From CALCKU01 sp964607445 (GTDB taxonomy: Bacteria > Pseudomonadota > Alphaproteobacteria > Caulobacterales > Maricaulaceae): a DNA stretch of 64,000 nt. The stretch is from contig CAZSKN010000003.1 of NCBI GenBank assembly GCA_964607445.1, forward strand, positions 62,001 through 126,000, in the 5' to 3' direction. The translations under genes and the position numbers were made by a program. Below the pieces are notes generated by a model. The model worked only from the letters and a program-made list of their open reading frames with translations, had not been told where the DNA came from and did no database searches. Below are positions 1 through 9,323 of this stretch, piece by piece (the first letter of the stretch is position 1; each line of letters opens with the position of its first letter).

Positions 1-1
1 T

Positions 2-406
2 CTAGAGACCGCACGCCGGATTTACAAAGACGCGGGTGTGAACGCGATTTGTGAGCCTTTTTTTTCCGATATTGATGTCCATCTTGGGGCCGCGCATTAC
101 GTTGTTGGGCGCGCGGGGGCGGGGTCGGTTTCCGAGATTGCGGTAATGGGCAAGCCCTCACTTCTTGTGCCTTTGGCTATCGCTATGGATGATCACCAAA
201 TGGAAAATGCAAAATCGTTATCTCGTCTTAATGCTGCCGATATTTTGCCGGAATCAGAGTTTACCTCGGAGACTGTGAAAACTACTTTGGAAAGACGGTT
301 AAATGATTCGACTTGGCTTGAACACGCCGCCGCATCCGCCCGTCAGGCGGGTCGTCCCAACGCCGCAAAAAACTTGGCCGCATTGGTCATGGCCGCGGCC
401 AGATAA
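2..406 (+). CDS. murG: MurG, C-terminal part (cut by window edge)
   Basis: UDP-N-acetylglucosamine transferase of peptidoglycan synthesis; it turns lipid I into lipid II on the inner face of the cytoplasmic membrane. Only the last 134 residues are present, and the reading frame is open from base 2 of the window. The visible part is the UDP-GlcNAc binding half of a GT-B fold: a RAGAGSVSE stretch followed by the PSLLVPLA and DDHQ segments typical of MurG. The gene ends 16 bp before murC, whose position confirms the assignment within the division and cell-wall (dcw) cluster. The family assignment is firm; the N-terminal lipid-I-binding half lies outside the window. Confidence 0.93.
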   Translation, partial: LETARRIYKDAGVNAICEPFFSDIDVHLGAAHYVVGRAGAGSVSEIAVMGKPSLLVPLAIAMDDHQMENAKSLSRLNAADILPESEFTSETVKTTLERRLNDSTWLEHAAASARQAGRPNAAKNLAALVMAAAR

Positions 407-422
407 TTTAGGAAGCCGGATT

Positions 423-1892
423 ATGGCCCCACAAAATTCTACGCCGATTACGACGCCCCATATGGCGACTAAAGTGCCGTTTGAAACCGGGCCGATACAT
501 TTTGTCGGTATTGGAGGTATTGGCATGAGCGGCATTGCCGAGGTCATGCTGAATTTAGGATATACGGTGCAAGGGTCTGATATGCACGAAAACCCTAATG
601 TTTCTCGCTTGCGTCGTTTGGGGGCCGAGATATTTTTAGGACAAAAGGCGGAACAGGTTCGGGGCGCGGGAGCCGTGGTTATGTCTTCGGCAATTAAAGC
701 TGATAACCCTGAATTGATTGAAGCGCGTGCCAGATCAATTCCGGTGGTAAGGCGTGCAGAAATGCTGGCCGAGCTTATGAGGTTAAAATGGGCAATTGCG
801 ATTGCAGGTACACATGGTAAGACAACGACCACAACGATGATGGCGGCCTTACTTGAAGGCGGTGGTCTTGACCCCACCGTGATAAATGGCGGTATTATCA
901 ATGCCTATGGTTCAAATGCTAAATTGGGCTTGGGCGATTGGATGGTCGTTGAAGCCGATGAGTCAGATGGCTCTTTTTTAAAGCTCTTTCCTTCGGTCGC
1001 AATTGTCACGAATATTGATCCTGAACATATGGAGCATTACGGCGAATTTGATAGCTTGCGCGCGGCCTTTGATAGTTTTGTGCAAAACTTACCTTTTTAC
1101 GGATTTGCGGTTTTGTGTATTGACCATGCTGAAGTTCAAGCACTTGTCAGCCGGATTTCTGACCGCCGCCTTGTGACTTACGGGTTTAATCCGCAGGCCG
1201 ATGTCCGGGCAGAGAATTTGGTGTTGGAAAGCACAGGTTCGCGCTTTGATGTCGTGTTTCGAGCCCTTGATCAAGATGATGAACGTTGGGAAGGCCTGTT
1301 CTTACCCATGGCGGGAAAACACAATACGCAAAATGTTCTTTCAGCGATTGCTGTTGCGCGTGAATTAGGATTGACGCAGACCCAAGTCCGCAAAGGCCTA
1401 GAGAGTTTTGAAGGTGTGAAACGTCGATTTACCCATGTCGGGGCGTGGCAAGGGGTAAATATTATTGATGATTATGGTCATCACCCAGTCGAAATAGAGG
1501 CCGTTTTGCAAGCCGCCCGACAAGTAAGCCAAGGCCAGACGTCATCAGCTCAAGACGTACAGGGAAAGGTGCATGCTGTGGTGCAACCACATAGATATTC
1601 GCGCTTGTCAGATCTTTTTGAAGAGTTTTCAACCTGTTTTAACAATGCCGATTATGTCTATGTCGCAGATGTTTATGCTGCGGGGGAAGCGCCTATAGAG
1701 GGTGTGAATGGGGCAGCCCTGGTTCAAAGTTTACATGCGCATGGCCATAAGAACTGCCAAACTATTTCAAAAGATACATTGGCTGAAATATTAAAACCGC
1801 AGCTAAATGCAGGCGATATTATCGTTTGTCTTGGTGCTGGCGATATCACCTATTGGGCCGCCAACCTTGCAGAAGAATTGGCACGCGCGTGA
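423..1892 (+). CDS. murC: UDP-N-acetylmuramate--L-alanine ligase
   Basis: Adds L-alanine to UDP-MurNAc using ATP, the first step of the stem peptide, in the cytoplasm. The 489-residue product has the N-terminal glycine-rich nucleotide-binding motif GIGGIGMSGIAE (about residues 29-40), the Mur ligase ATP loop GTHGKT (129-134), and later the central and C-terminal Mur ligase domains. The frame is open further upstream, to 303 inside murG, but the ATG at 423 is chosen because a TAGGAAG ribosome site lies 7 bases before it and the longer N-terminus resembles no MurC. The last codons overlap murB by 4 bp (GTGA), suggesting translational coupling. Length is normal for the family. Confidence 0.97.
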   Translation: MAPQNSTPITTPHMATKVPFETGPIHFVGIGGIGMSGIAEVMLNLGYTVQGSDMHENPNVSRLRRLGAEIFLGQKAEQVRGAGAVVMSSAIKADNPELIEARARSIPVVRRAEMLAELMRLKWAIAIAGTHGKTTTTTMMAALLEGGGLDPTVINGGIINAYGSNAKLGLGDWMVVEADESDGSFLKLFPSVAIVTNIDPEHMEHYGEFDSLRAAFDSFVQNLPFYGFAVLCIDHAEVQALVSRISDRRLVTYGFNPQADVRAENLVLESTGSRFDVVFRALDQDDERWEGLFLPMAGKHNTQNVLSAIAVARELGLTQTQVRKGLESFEGVKRRFTHVGAWQGVNIIDDYGHHPVEIEAVLQAARQVSQGQTSSAQDVQGKVHAVVQPHRYSRLSDLFEEFSTCFNNADYVYVADVYAAGEAPIEGVNGAALVQSLHAHGHKNCQTISKDTLAEILKPQLNAGDIIVCLGAGDITYWAANLAEELARA

Positions 1893-2800
1893 GCTTGATT
1901 GACAGATTACCGCAAGTGCGCGGCCGGCTCTCTGAAAATATTGCGCTGGCCCCTTATACGTGGTTCAGGGTAGGCGGCGCCGCAGAGGTTTTATTCATGC
2001 CTAAAGATGAGGCGGACCTCGCTCATTTTTTAGCCTCAACACCCGATGATATAGCCGTGCATGTTCTGGGTGTCGCCTCGAATACACTCATACGGGATGG
2101 GGGCATTAAAGGTGTTGTGATCCGATTGGGGGCAGATTTTGCGAGGATTGAAACGCAAGGCCAAAAGATCATAGCCGGGGCTGCGGCACTAGATAGTAAA
2201 GTCGCCAAGGCGGCTGCACATGCAGGTTTAGCAGGTCTGGAATTTTACGCAGGTATTCCGGGGTCTATTGGGGGAGCCTTGCGGATGAATGCCGGATGTT
2301 ACGGAACGGAAACCCAGAATGTGTTAGTCAACGCCGTAGCATTGGATCGCTCAGGTCGTCGTCAGATTATGACTGTAGAGGAATTTGGTTATGGGTATCG
2401 ACAGTCGGCTGCGCCTCCGGAGCTGATATTTACGCAGGCTGTTTTTAAAGGAACATTGGATGACCCGGCTGCGATTACTAAGCGCATGCAGGACATTACG
2501 CGCGCACGTGAAGAGAGCCAACCTATTCGGGAAAAAACTGGCGGATCGACGTTTAAAAACCCTGACCCGTCCCGTTCAAATGGGCGGGGAGCCTGGCAAG
2601 TGATTGAGGCCGCCGGCGGGCGCGGACTTGAGGTTGGCGGCGCGCAAATGTCAAAAAAACATTGTAATTTTATGATCAATACGGGAAGCGCGAGTGCGGC
2701 TGATCTGGAAACATTGGGGGAAACCATAAGGGCTAAAGTCAAACAGAGCCAAGGTGTTGATCTGGACTGGGAAATCAAACGCATTGGAGAGGTGATATGA
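1889..2800 (+). CDS. murB: UDP-N-acetylenolpyruvoylglucosamine reductase
   Basis: FAD- and NADPH-dependent reductase that makes UDP-MurNAc. The 303-residue protein shows the FAD-binding fold with YAGIPGSIGGA (about 120-130) and the catalytic-serine motif GGSTFKNP (218-225, Ser220), which marks a type II MurB lacking the extra loop. The start is taken as GTG at 1889, overlapping the murC stop in a GTGA arrangement. A longer reading from 1826 would bury 60 bases of murC and adds a non-conserved N-terminus. The 3' end overlaps ddl by an ATGA. It belongs to one tightly packed transcription unit with murG, murC, ddl, ftsQ and ftsA. Confidence 0.96.
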   Translation: MSLIDRLPQVRGRLSENIALAPYTWFRVGGAAEVLFMPKDEADLAHFLASTPDDIAVHVLGVASNTLIRDGGIKGVVIRLGADFARIETQGQKIIAGAAALDSKVAKAAAHAGLAGLEFYAGIPGSIGGALRMNAGCYGTETQNVLVNAVALDRSGRRQIMTVEEFGYGYRQSAAPPELIFTQAVFKGTLDDPAAITKRMQDITRAREESQPIREKTGGSTFKNPDPSRSNGRGAWQVIEAAGGRGLEVGGAQMSKKHCNFMINTGSASAADLETLGETIRAKVKQSQGVDLDWEIKRIGEVI

Positions 2801-3723
2801 ACCCGCGCATAGCCGTTTTAATGGGGGGGATGTCACCGGAACGAGAGGTCTCTCTGAGTTCGGGTACGGAATGTGCCAAAGCCTTACGCGCGGAAGGTTA
2901 TGATGTTGTTGAAATCGACGCAGCGCCTAATTTATGGGAACAATTATCTATTGCGGACCCTGATATTGTTTTTAATGCCTTGCACGGCGAGTGGGGGGAA
3001 GACGGGCGTGTGCAAGGTATCTTGGATATGTTTGGCGCGCCCTATACTCATAGCGGGGTTATGGCTTCGGCTTTGGCGATGGATAAGCACCGTACGAAAG
3101 CGGTGTTGCGCGATGTGGGAATTAGCGTCCCAAAAGGCACATTAGTGTCACGCATAGAGGCCGCGACTACACATGCTATGGACTTACCTTATGTCGTTAA
3201 ACCGAACACACAAGGTTCCAGTGTCGGTGTTTATATTGTTAAAGATAAAAATACCCCGCCCTTGGATATGGCCGACAATGCCCATATGGGAGATTTGGTT
3301 TTGGCCGAAGAATTTATTCCGGGACGGGAACTTACAGTCGCAGTTATGGGCAATAAGGCGCTCGCGGTCACAGAGATCATCCCGCAAACAGGCTGGTATG
3401 ATTATGACGCTAAATATGTTGAAGGCGGGTCGCGCCATGTGATTCCGGCTGAAATTCCTGATAATATACGTGAACTTTGCCTGACATGGGCGTTATTGGC
3501 CCATCAGACTCTTGGATGTAAGGGCGTGAGCCGCGCTGATTTCAGATATAATGATGTTAATACCGACTTAATCGATATCGTAAACAAAATCGTAATGCTT
3601 GAAGTCAATACTCAACCCGGAATGACACCAACATCGCTTGTGCCTGAACAGGCCAGCCATATTGGTATGAGTTTTGGTCAGCTTTGTCGCTGGATGGTTG
3701 AGGATGCTTCATGGCCCAGGTAA
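2797..3723 (+). CDS. ddl: D-alanine--D-alanine ligase
   Basis: ATP-grasp enzyme that joins two D-alanines for the end of the peptidoglycan stem peptide. The 308-residue protein starts with the family signature GGMSPEREVSL (10-20). It continues with the ATP-grasp lid and metal-binding region, ending in LEVNTQPGMTP, which carries the conserved Glu and Asn magnesium ligands. It overlaps murB by 4 bp and ftsQ by 13 bp. Position between murB and ftsQ is standard for the dcw cluster of proteobacteria (DdlB type). Nothing is missing or unusual. Confidence 0.96.
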   Translation: MNPRIAVLMGGMSPEREVSLSSGTECAKALRAEGYDVVEIDAAPNLWEQLSIADPDIVFNALHGEWGEDGRVQGILDMFGAPYTHSGVMASALAMDKHRTKAVLRDVGISVPKGTLVSRIEAATTHAMDLPYVVKPNTQGSSVGVYIVKDKNTPPLDMADNAHMGDLVLAEEFIPGRELTVAVMGNKALAVTEIIPQTGWYDYDAKYVEGGSRHVIPAEIPDNIRELCLTWALLAHQTLGCKGVSRADFRYNDVNTDLIDIVNKIVMLEVNTQPGMTPTSLVPEQASHIGMSFGQLCRWMVEDASWPR

Positions 3724-4592
3724 AAAGGTCCCCTGTAAATCGCGTCAGTCCGATTAAACCCGGATTAACGGGCGCCAGAAATTGGGCAACGGCGCAAATT
3801 CGCGCCGCGTCCTACACGCGCAAGGGCTTTATGCGATTGACACTCTCTATTGCTACTGTGCTGTTATGTGTCGTCTTTATCGGATTGTGGCTAGGTGGGT
3901 TTCTACCTGATATTCGCCAATCTGGAGACGAATTTGCGCGCAAGCGTTTAATGTCTATGGGATTTGTTGTCCAACGCGTAGATGTTATGGGCGAGGGACG
4001 TCTCAATGAAGCCGAGGTCCGCGAGAGTCTTGGTGTTTACACGGGCGATTATATTTTTGATGTCAATATGACATCCGCGCAAACGCGTATAGAAAGTTTG
4101 TCATGGGTGGATCATGCTGTTGTACGACGATTATGGCCCAACCGTATTGTCGTCCAAATTGTCGAACGCCGGCCTTATGCTTTGTGGCAAAACCAAGGGG
4201 TAATACGCGTTGTAGACCGCGAAGGCGCCATGATCATTGATGCAAAGGTTCAGGATTATGCGCAATTGCCATTGGTCGTGGGTGAGCAGGCCGCGGGTCT
4301 GGCGGCTGATTTTTATAATACTATAGCGCAATACCCCGTAATAGCGCCGCGCGTCAAAGCCGCTATTCACATGAACGGTCATCGTTGGGATATGCATATT
4401 GCGCGTGCAAATGGAACACGATTAACGGTCGCTTTACCGCGTGATAATATGGATGCTGCCCTGCGGCTTTTGTCGCGTTTACAAATGGAACATGACGTTT
4501 TCGAAAGAGAGATGGATCATATTGATTTGAGATTGCCTGATCGCATTACATTGACTCCGCGGGAGGCACAGCGTCGATCACAGCGTGCGTAA
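3711..4592 (+). CDS. ftsQ: Cell division protein FtsQ
   Basis: Bitopic division protein that links cytoplasmic and periplasmic divisome parts (FtsB/FtsL partners in other bacteria). The 293-residue product has a basic cytoplasmic N-terminus (1-40), one transmembrane helix (about 42-64), a POTRA domain (about 86-153, beginning FVVQRVDVMGEG), and a periplasmic beta domain. The start at 3711 lies inside the end of ddl (13-bp overlap); it is the first ATG and gives the expected length of cytoplasmic tail. ftsA follows after 6 bp. Family call rests on order, topology and POTRA motif. Confidence 0.94.
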   Translation: MAQVKRSPVNRVSPIKPGLTGARNWATAQIRAASYTRKGFMRLTLSIATVLLCVVFIGLWLGGFLPDIRQSGDEFARKRLMSMGFVVQRVDVMGEGRLNEAEVRESLGVYTGDYIFDVNMTSAQTRIESLSWVDHAVVRRLWPNRIVVQIVERRPYALWQNQGVIRVVDREGAMIIDAKVQDYAQLPLVVGEQAAGLAADFYNTIAQYPVIAPRVKAAIHMNGHRWDMHIARANGTRLTVALPRDNMDAALRLLSRLQMEHDVFEREMDHIDLRLPDRITLTPREAQRRSQRA

Positions 4593-4598
4593 ATTCTC

Positions 4599-5870
4599 AT
4601 GAAGATAGCTCGTTCTCCCAAAAAAAATGATACGATTGCTGTATTAGATTTAGGTACCAGTAAAACCATATGTTTTATTGGACGCAAAGAATCCCATTTC
4701 GGCGTACGTGTCCTTGGGGCAGGTGTAGCGGAAAGCGGTGGCGTCAAAACCGGGGCAGTTATAGATATGGCAGCCGCGGAAGACAGTATTAGGTCTGCGG
4801 TTCAAAAGGCCGAACGCGAGGCCGGAGTGGCCGTTCAATCTGTTGCAGTAAATGTTTCAACGCGCTCATTAAGATCACAACAATTAACTGTACAAACGGC
4901 CTTTGCGAGCGGGGAAGTTGCAGATCGCGATCTCAAACGTGTCGTGAATTCTTCCCTAGCTGAATTAGAGCAACCTGAGAACGCGATATTACATGCTTTG
5001 CCTCTGACGTGGAGTGTCGATGAAGAACGGGGTATTCGTGACCCGCGAGGTATGTTCGGTCAGAATTTAGGTGTGGATATGCATTTTGTTTTGGCGGGTG
5101 TTGGGCCTTTGCGCAATCTGGCGCATTGTGTTGAGCGGTCGCATTTGCGAATTAGTTCGGTCACGGTTTCACCTTATGCGGCGGGTCTTGCAGTACTTAC
5201 AGATGATGAGCGGGATTTGGGAGCTACGGTTATAGATATGGGCGGTGGGATAACGACGGTTGCTGTATTTAGGGATAATGCCTTGATTCATGTCGATGCT
5301 GTGTCTGTGGGGGGGCATAATGTAACCTCTGATCTGGCGCGTGGGTTGACGACGCCTTTTGAAGCGGCGGAGCGGATTAAACGTATTTACGGATCGGCTC
5401 TACACGGATCGGATGATGATCGTTATGTCGTGCCTTGTCCGCCTATGGGGGCACAAGACGAACTCCACGAAGAACCCCGTACTTTGGTGACAAGTATTGT
5501 GCGTTCGCGGATTGAAGAAACATTCGAATTGGTCAAGGAACGACTAATGTCCGTTGGGCTTGATCAATATGCCGGGCGCAGAATCGTGCTTACTGGTGGT
5601 GGTGCGCAATTAAACGGCGCGCGCGAACTCGCCGAATATGTCTTTAATAAACGCGCAAGAATAGGGCACCCTCATGGTGTTCTGGGCTTGGAGGAAACAT
5701 TATCGGGGCCAGATTTTGCTGTGGGTCTAGGCTTGTTAAAGCATGCATTTATGGAAAGTGACGAAGCTATTTCCGGCCCCCCTGATCTATCTGGGCGTCG
5801 CTATCGCCAAAGGCGTTATGCAGGTGGAACTGTTGGACGTTCATTACAATGGTTAAAAGATAATTTTTAA
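4599..5870 (+). CDS. ftsA: Cell division protein FtsA
   Basis: Actin-like ATPase that tethers FtsZ to the membrane. In the 423 residues, the first phosphate loop is AVLDLGTSKT (14-23) and the second nucleotide motif is VIDMGGGITTVAVF. The SHS2 (1C) domain lies between them. The C-terminal tip GRSLQWLKDNF is an amphipathic membrane-targeting helix, as expected for FtsA. It follows ftsQ by 6 bp and precedes ftsZ by 178 bp. That spacer carries a CtrA box and a small hairpin, so ftsZ can be expressed independently of the upstream genes. Confidence 0.96.
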   Translation: MKIARSPKKNDTIAVLDLGTSKTICFIGRKESHFGVRVLGAGVAESGGVKTGAVIDMAAAEDSIRSAVQKAEREAGVAVQSVAVNVSTRSLRSQQLTVQTAFASGEVADRDLKRVVNSSLAELEQPENAILHALPLTWSVDEERGIRDPRGMFGQNLGVDMHFVLAGVGPLRNLAHCVERSHLRISSVTVSPYAAGLAVLTDDERDLGATVIDMGGGITTVAVFRDNALIHVDAVSVGGHNVTSDLARGLTTPFEAAERIKRIYGSALHGSDDDRYVVPCPPMGAQDELHEEPRTLVTSIVRSRIEETFELVKERLMSVGLDQYAGRRIVLTGGGAQLNGARELAEYVFNKRARIGHPHGVLGLEETLSGPDFAVGLGLLKHAFMESDEAISGPPDLSGRRYRQRRYAGGTVGRSLQWLKDNF

Positions 5871-5877
5871 TCCGTAT

Positions 5878-5894
5878 ACCTCTGGAATAGAGGT
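5878..5894 (+). other. Short hairpin after ftsA
   Basis: ACCTCT-ggaat-AGAGGT, a perfect 6-bp stem with a 5-base loop, 7 bases after the ftsA stop. No strong T-run follows, so it is not a convincing intrinsic terminator. It may pause transcription or stabilise the 3' end of the upstream message. Confidence 0.3.
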
Positions 5895-5960
5895 CTTTGG
5901 CATTCAGATTTGCCGATTGCTAGCCTATAGCGAGTATTTTTCTGTAAATTTATGCTTTGG

Positions 5961-5975
5961 TTAATACCTGTTTAA
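5961..5975 (+). promoter_or_regulatory. CtrA-type box upstream of ftsZ
   Basis: TTAA-TACCTGT-TTAA, an exact match to the full CtrA site TTAA-N7-TTAA, ending 73 bases before the ftsZ start in the ftsA-ftsZ spacer. In Caulobacter crescentus CtrA represses ftsZ from such a site (established knowledge). The same role here is inference from sequence and position. Confidence 0.7.
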
Positions 5976-6048
5976 GGCTTTTGCCCGACACTGCGTTAAT
6001 AATATGCAAACCATAAATGTGTCCATATTCCAGTAAAGGGTCGCCTGT

Positions 6049-7500
6049 ATGAGTATTAATTTGTCCTTGCCGAAATCGGTTGAGCTTAAACCACGTATTG
6101 TTGTTATCGGTGTTGGCGGTGCGGGCGGCAATGCTGTCAATAATATGATCAGTTCTGGTCTTGATGGCGTAGAATTTGTTGTGGCCAATACAGATGCGCA
6201 AGCTTTGGCGCTCTCAAAAGCGGATAGACGTATTCAAATGGGCGGCGGGATTACCCAAGGGCTTGGCGCGGGTATGCGCCCGGAAATCGGAGAGCAATCT
6301 GCGGAAGACTCTCTGGGGGAAATCATGGAGCATCTCGACGGCGCCCATATGTTATTTGTCGCGGCCGGAATGGGGGGAGGCACTGGGACAGGGGCAGCCC
6401 CTGTCATCGCACGCGCTGCACGTGAACGCGGTATATTGACAGTGGCGATCATTACCAAGCCTTTCCAGTTTGAAGGGTCGCGGCGTATGAAGCTTGCTGA
6501 AGACGGTATTGAAACGCTTTACGGATGTGTAGATACGCTGATCACAATTCCAAACCAGAATCTGTTCCGTATCGCAACGGAATCTACCACAATGTCGGAT
6601 GCCTTTGCTATGGCTGACGAAGTGCTAAACTCCGGTGTACGCGGGATTACGGATCTTATGGTGGTTCCCGGACTCATCAATCTCGACTTTGCCGATGTTC
6701 GCACAGTTATGGATGAAATGGGCAAGGCGATGATGGGAACGGGCGAAGCTACAGGCGAACGCCGGGCTATTGAAGCCGCAGAAAGCGCCATTTCTAACCC
6801 ATTACTGGATGATGTATCCTTAAAGGGTGCGCGCGGTGTTCTTATCAATATCACGGGCGGGCGTGATCTTACGCTTTACGAAGTTGATGAAGCGGCCAGT
6901 CTTATTCGGGCCCAAGTAGACCAAGACGCAAATATTATTGTAGGATCGGCTGAAGACCATGATCTTGATGGTATTGTCCGTGTCTCAGTAGTTGCCACAG
7001 GTGTCGGGTCAGACGCAGAATATCAATATGCCAACACGACGGCGACAGTAGACGATGTGCAAGCCCCGGAAACGGAAACAAGACCCGTTCAAACGCAGGC
7101 GGTTCACATGCAGCCGGCTGATGTACAAATGGAAAAAGAAATTGGCGCTATTGCCGCCGAAAGTGACGCTAAGGAAGTTTTGCCGCCGGCTGAATTTACA
7201 GATGCGCCACCAGCCTATGCCCCGCCGCGTCCCTATCCTCCGCGTGTTCAAGCGGACCCTGTTGCACGAACACCTGAGCCACAAGTATCTGCACCGCCGC
7301 CCCCGCCCGTACCGACATATGAACCTCAAACTGTTGTGAAACGACCTTTTGGGTTTTTCGGACGGCGTAAGCCTTCGGTGCCAGTGACAACACAGGACCC
7401 AAAACAATCCGTAAAGCTACGCAATACAGGCGATCTGTTTGGTGAAGATTTTGAGGACGAGCTCGAAATACCGTCTTTTCTACGTCGGCAAAACCGCTAA
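6049..7500 (+). CDS. ftsZ: Cell division protein FtsZ
   Basis: Tubulin-like GTPase that forms the cytokinetic ring. The 483-residue protein has the GTPase domain with GVGGAGGNAVNNM (21-33) and the tubulin signature GGGTGTG (109-115). The synergy residues NLDFADVRTVMDEMG (about 211-225) activate GTP hydrolysis in the neighbouring subunit. A proline- and glutamine-rich variable linker (about 330-460) follows, ending in a conserved tip DELEIPSFLRRQNR that binds FtsA and other partners. Length and long linker are typical of Alphaproteobacteria. It has its own upstream spacer with a CtrA box and is followed by a terminator-like hairpin. Confidence 0.98.
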   Translation: MSINLSLPKSVELKPRIVVIGVGGAGGNAVNNMISSGLDGVEFVVANTDAQALALSKADRRIQMGGGITQGLGAGMRPEIGEQSAEDSLGEIMEHLDGAHMLFVAAGMGGGTGTGAAPVIARAARERGILTVAIITKPFQFEGSRRMKLAEDGIETLYGCVDTLITIPNQNLFRIATESTTMSDAFAMADEVLNSGVRGITDLMVVPGLINLDFADVRTVMDEMGKAMMGTGEATGERRAIEAAESAISNPLLDDVSLKGARGVLINITGGRDLTLYEVDEAASLIRAQVDQDANIIVGSAEDHDLDGIVRVSVVATGVGSDAEYQYANTTATVDDVQAPETETRPVQTQAVHMQPADVQMEKEIGAIAAESDAKEVLPPAEFTDAPPAYAPPRPYPPRVQADPVARTPEPQVSAPPPPPVPTYEPQTVVKRPFGFFGRRKPSVPVTTQDPKQSVKLRNTGDLFGEDFEDELEIPSFLRRQNR

Positions 7501-7523
7501 GTTAAATCCCGGATATATTGAAG

Positions 7524-7565
7524 TTTAAAGCCAGATCCTGCTTTTGCGGGATTTTGGGCTTTAAA
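7524..7565. terminator. Likely bidirectional terminator after ftsZ
   Basis: Inverted repeat: TTTAAAGCC pairs with GGCTTTAAA, and the inner arms ATCCTGC and GCGGGAT enclose a TTT-rich loop. The outer arms are A/T-rich, giving U-runs in both directions. It lies 24 bp after the ftsZ stop and touches the stop of the antisense peptidase remnant. Confidence 0.65.
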
Positions 7566-8772
7566 AGCTGTGGTGATGAGATAAAATGGTCACATCTCCG
7601 TCTTGATAGGGCGTTGCATAGATCGGTCTTAATGCCAGCAATTCCTGATCCTCAAATGCATAATAGACGGATTGGATAATCCACTCGCTCGGAACATGAG
7701 TGCCCAGGCTGAGATCTATCTTGGCGCCATCGCAACCCATCCCATTACACCGCCATAAGACATAATCGCCTTCCGGTTCAGTAGTGTTGACGGGCGTTCG
7801 GGTTGCGTCAAACCTTAAACTATGTCTGTCATAACTAAGTGCGAAGAGTTTTGCAGATTTCGGTATATAAATATCTACGCGATCAGCACCATATGTATGA
7901 AGTTCAAAGGAGAGCTTGCGCCCGTTTTGCAGCGGGTGTGTGGATAGCTGTGAAAGGTTGGGAAAGCGCCTTTGGGGTCTTGGCGCGCGCTGACTTACAT
8001 ATAATCTTTGTGAGCGCGGGAACAGAGGTTCTGGTGTGTTAAACTTAGCGATAAGATTGCTGGAGTTTATAAGGCTTAATTTATCGACCCGACTATATAT
8101 TCCCGCTTCGTTTTTATCGCTGCGTGCATAGTGGATAAAGTTTAGCGGGGTTGGATTGGCCTTTGAATAGGCAGGTAGCAGGCAAGCGGCTAGAAAAGGT
8201 ATCGCCGTGAGGGTGGAGAGGCCCAATATGAATTTTCGAGATATTTTACCGGTAAGATAAGGCAGTAAGGGAAGTAAAACCAGAGTGAGTAGCGTCACTA
8301 TCGCTGGCGCTATTCCATATCCCAGAGCATGGCCAATCGCTGCAAACATCGGCGCCCATAACAGTAATATAATCAAGAGTGTAAACGCCCAAAGTCCAGA
8401 AGACAGTTTTGGCCGTCGTCGCTGAAATACTATAGCCAGAAAAGCCGGAAAGGCCGGAAGAATAACGAAAATGGCAGCACCAGCTAGCAGTGTGGATATC
8501 AGTGCGCCACAAACTGTCATCCAGAAGGCACAAGCAATATAAATGGGTTTGATTTGTGTTGGCCCCAGAAAGCGCGCGCTTTGACACAGGCCCAATAGGA
8601 CGACACGAGTTGTCCAAGCCTGAGTTGCATATATATGACTGACCCAATAATCCGGTTCATGACGTAAATGCGTCATCATCATGTGTAGAAGAAACCCGAG
8701 TCCCAAGCTTATGATAATGGCCAATATAGGTGTTAAAAAGACTTTAAATGACTGTGTTCGGTATGCCTGCAC
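7561..8772 (-). pseudogene. Remnant frame: C-terminal membrane domain of the M28 peptidase
   Basis: An uninterrupted 403-codon frame from a GTG at 8772; in-frame sequence continues upstream to about 8850 without a better start. It has about six to seven hydrophobic helices in the first 210 residues, then a soluble lumenal-type domain of about 190 residues. An automatic annotator would call it a hypothetical membrane protein. Its continuity might reflect recent decay or retained use of the membrane domain. No ribosome site supports GTG 8772. Confidence 0.5.
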
Positions 8773-8996
8773 CCAGATGATGGCGTAAAATAGACTTAAC
8801 CCCCATAATATAGGAAGTCCGATAATTTGCGGTAAGGTAATATTGATTTTACTTGAGCGGCAATCTCTAAAATGACTGCGATGCCAATACCGTTATCTGC
8901 CGCGCCGGGGCCCGCAGGTACGCTGTCATAATGGGCCGTAACCATAGTAAGGTCTGATCGTGTTTCAGGCGTCGTCAGATTGGAAAATACAATGTT

Positions 8997-9323
8997 TTAA
9001 ACCCGGGCACAGCTTGAGACTTGAAAGGATTTCGAGAGGCATGAAATGTCATCACGAACCTGTGGTATATATCCTATGGCCTTGATTTGGTCGAGTAATC
9101 TAAGTCTGACCTGATCGTTTTCAGGACTATCCACGGGATGCGGGATTTCGTCACCAAGAATATATGCGAGTCGTGACACGGCCCGTTCCGTCTGGAAAGA
9201 TCCCTGAATTTGAGAGAGGTTATCCGGGCGTATATCAGGGGGGCGAACAATATGGCCGGCGAACATAAAGCAGATAAAGACGATTATGAGTAGGAAAACA
9301 TTACCGATATTTATCTTGGTCAT
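8997..9323 (-). pseudogene. Remnant frame: N-terminus of the M28 peptidase
   Basis: A 108-codon piece with ATG at 9323, one membrane-spanning segment (about residues 7-26), and the prodomain-like sequence ILGDEIPHPVDSPENDQVR seen before M28 catalytic domains. It ends at the nonsense codon TAA (8999-8997), after which homologous sequence continues in the same frame. Confidence 0.6.

Larger units (their letters stand above)
7561..9323 (-). pseudogene. Broken M28-family membrane metallopeptidase
   Basis: Read on the minus strand, three pieces of one gene remain. First, 9323-9000 encodes an N-terminal membrane segment and a prodomain-like part ending SCARV, then an in-frame TAA at 8999-8997. Second, the same frame runs on after that stop with NIVFSNL and the zinc-site motif HYDSVPAGPGAADNGIG, to a stop at 8798-8796. 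Third, a different frame from about 8840 down to 7561 encodes the polytopic C-terminal domain. The rest of the catalytic domain, including the Glu-rich acid motif and later zinc ligands, is absent, so a deletion lies near 8840-8855. Relatives are exported M28 aminopeptidases with C-terminal membrane helices (recalled from family knowledge). The nonsense codon, frame change and deletion together argue against function. Confidence 0.8.

Noticed and set aside
303..422. Upstream extension of murC
   Set aside because: Overlaps murG in another frame, has no ribosome site and is not MurC-like; ATG 423 is well supported.
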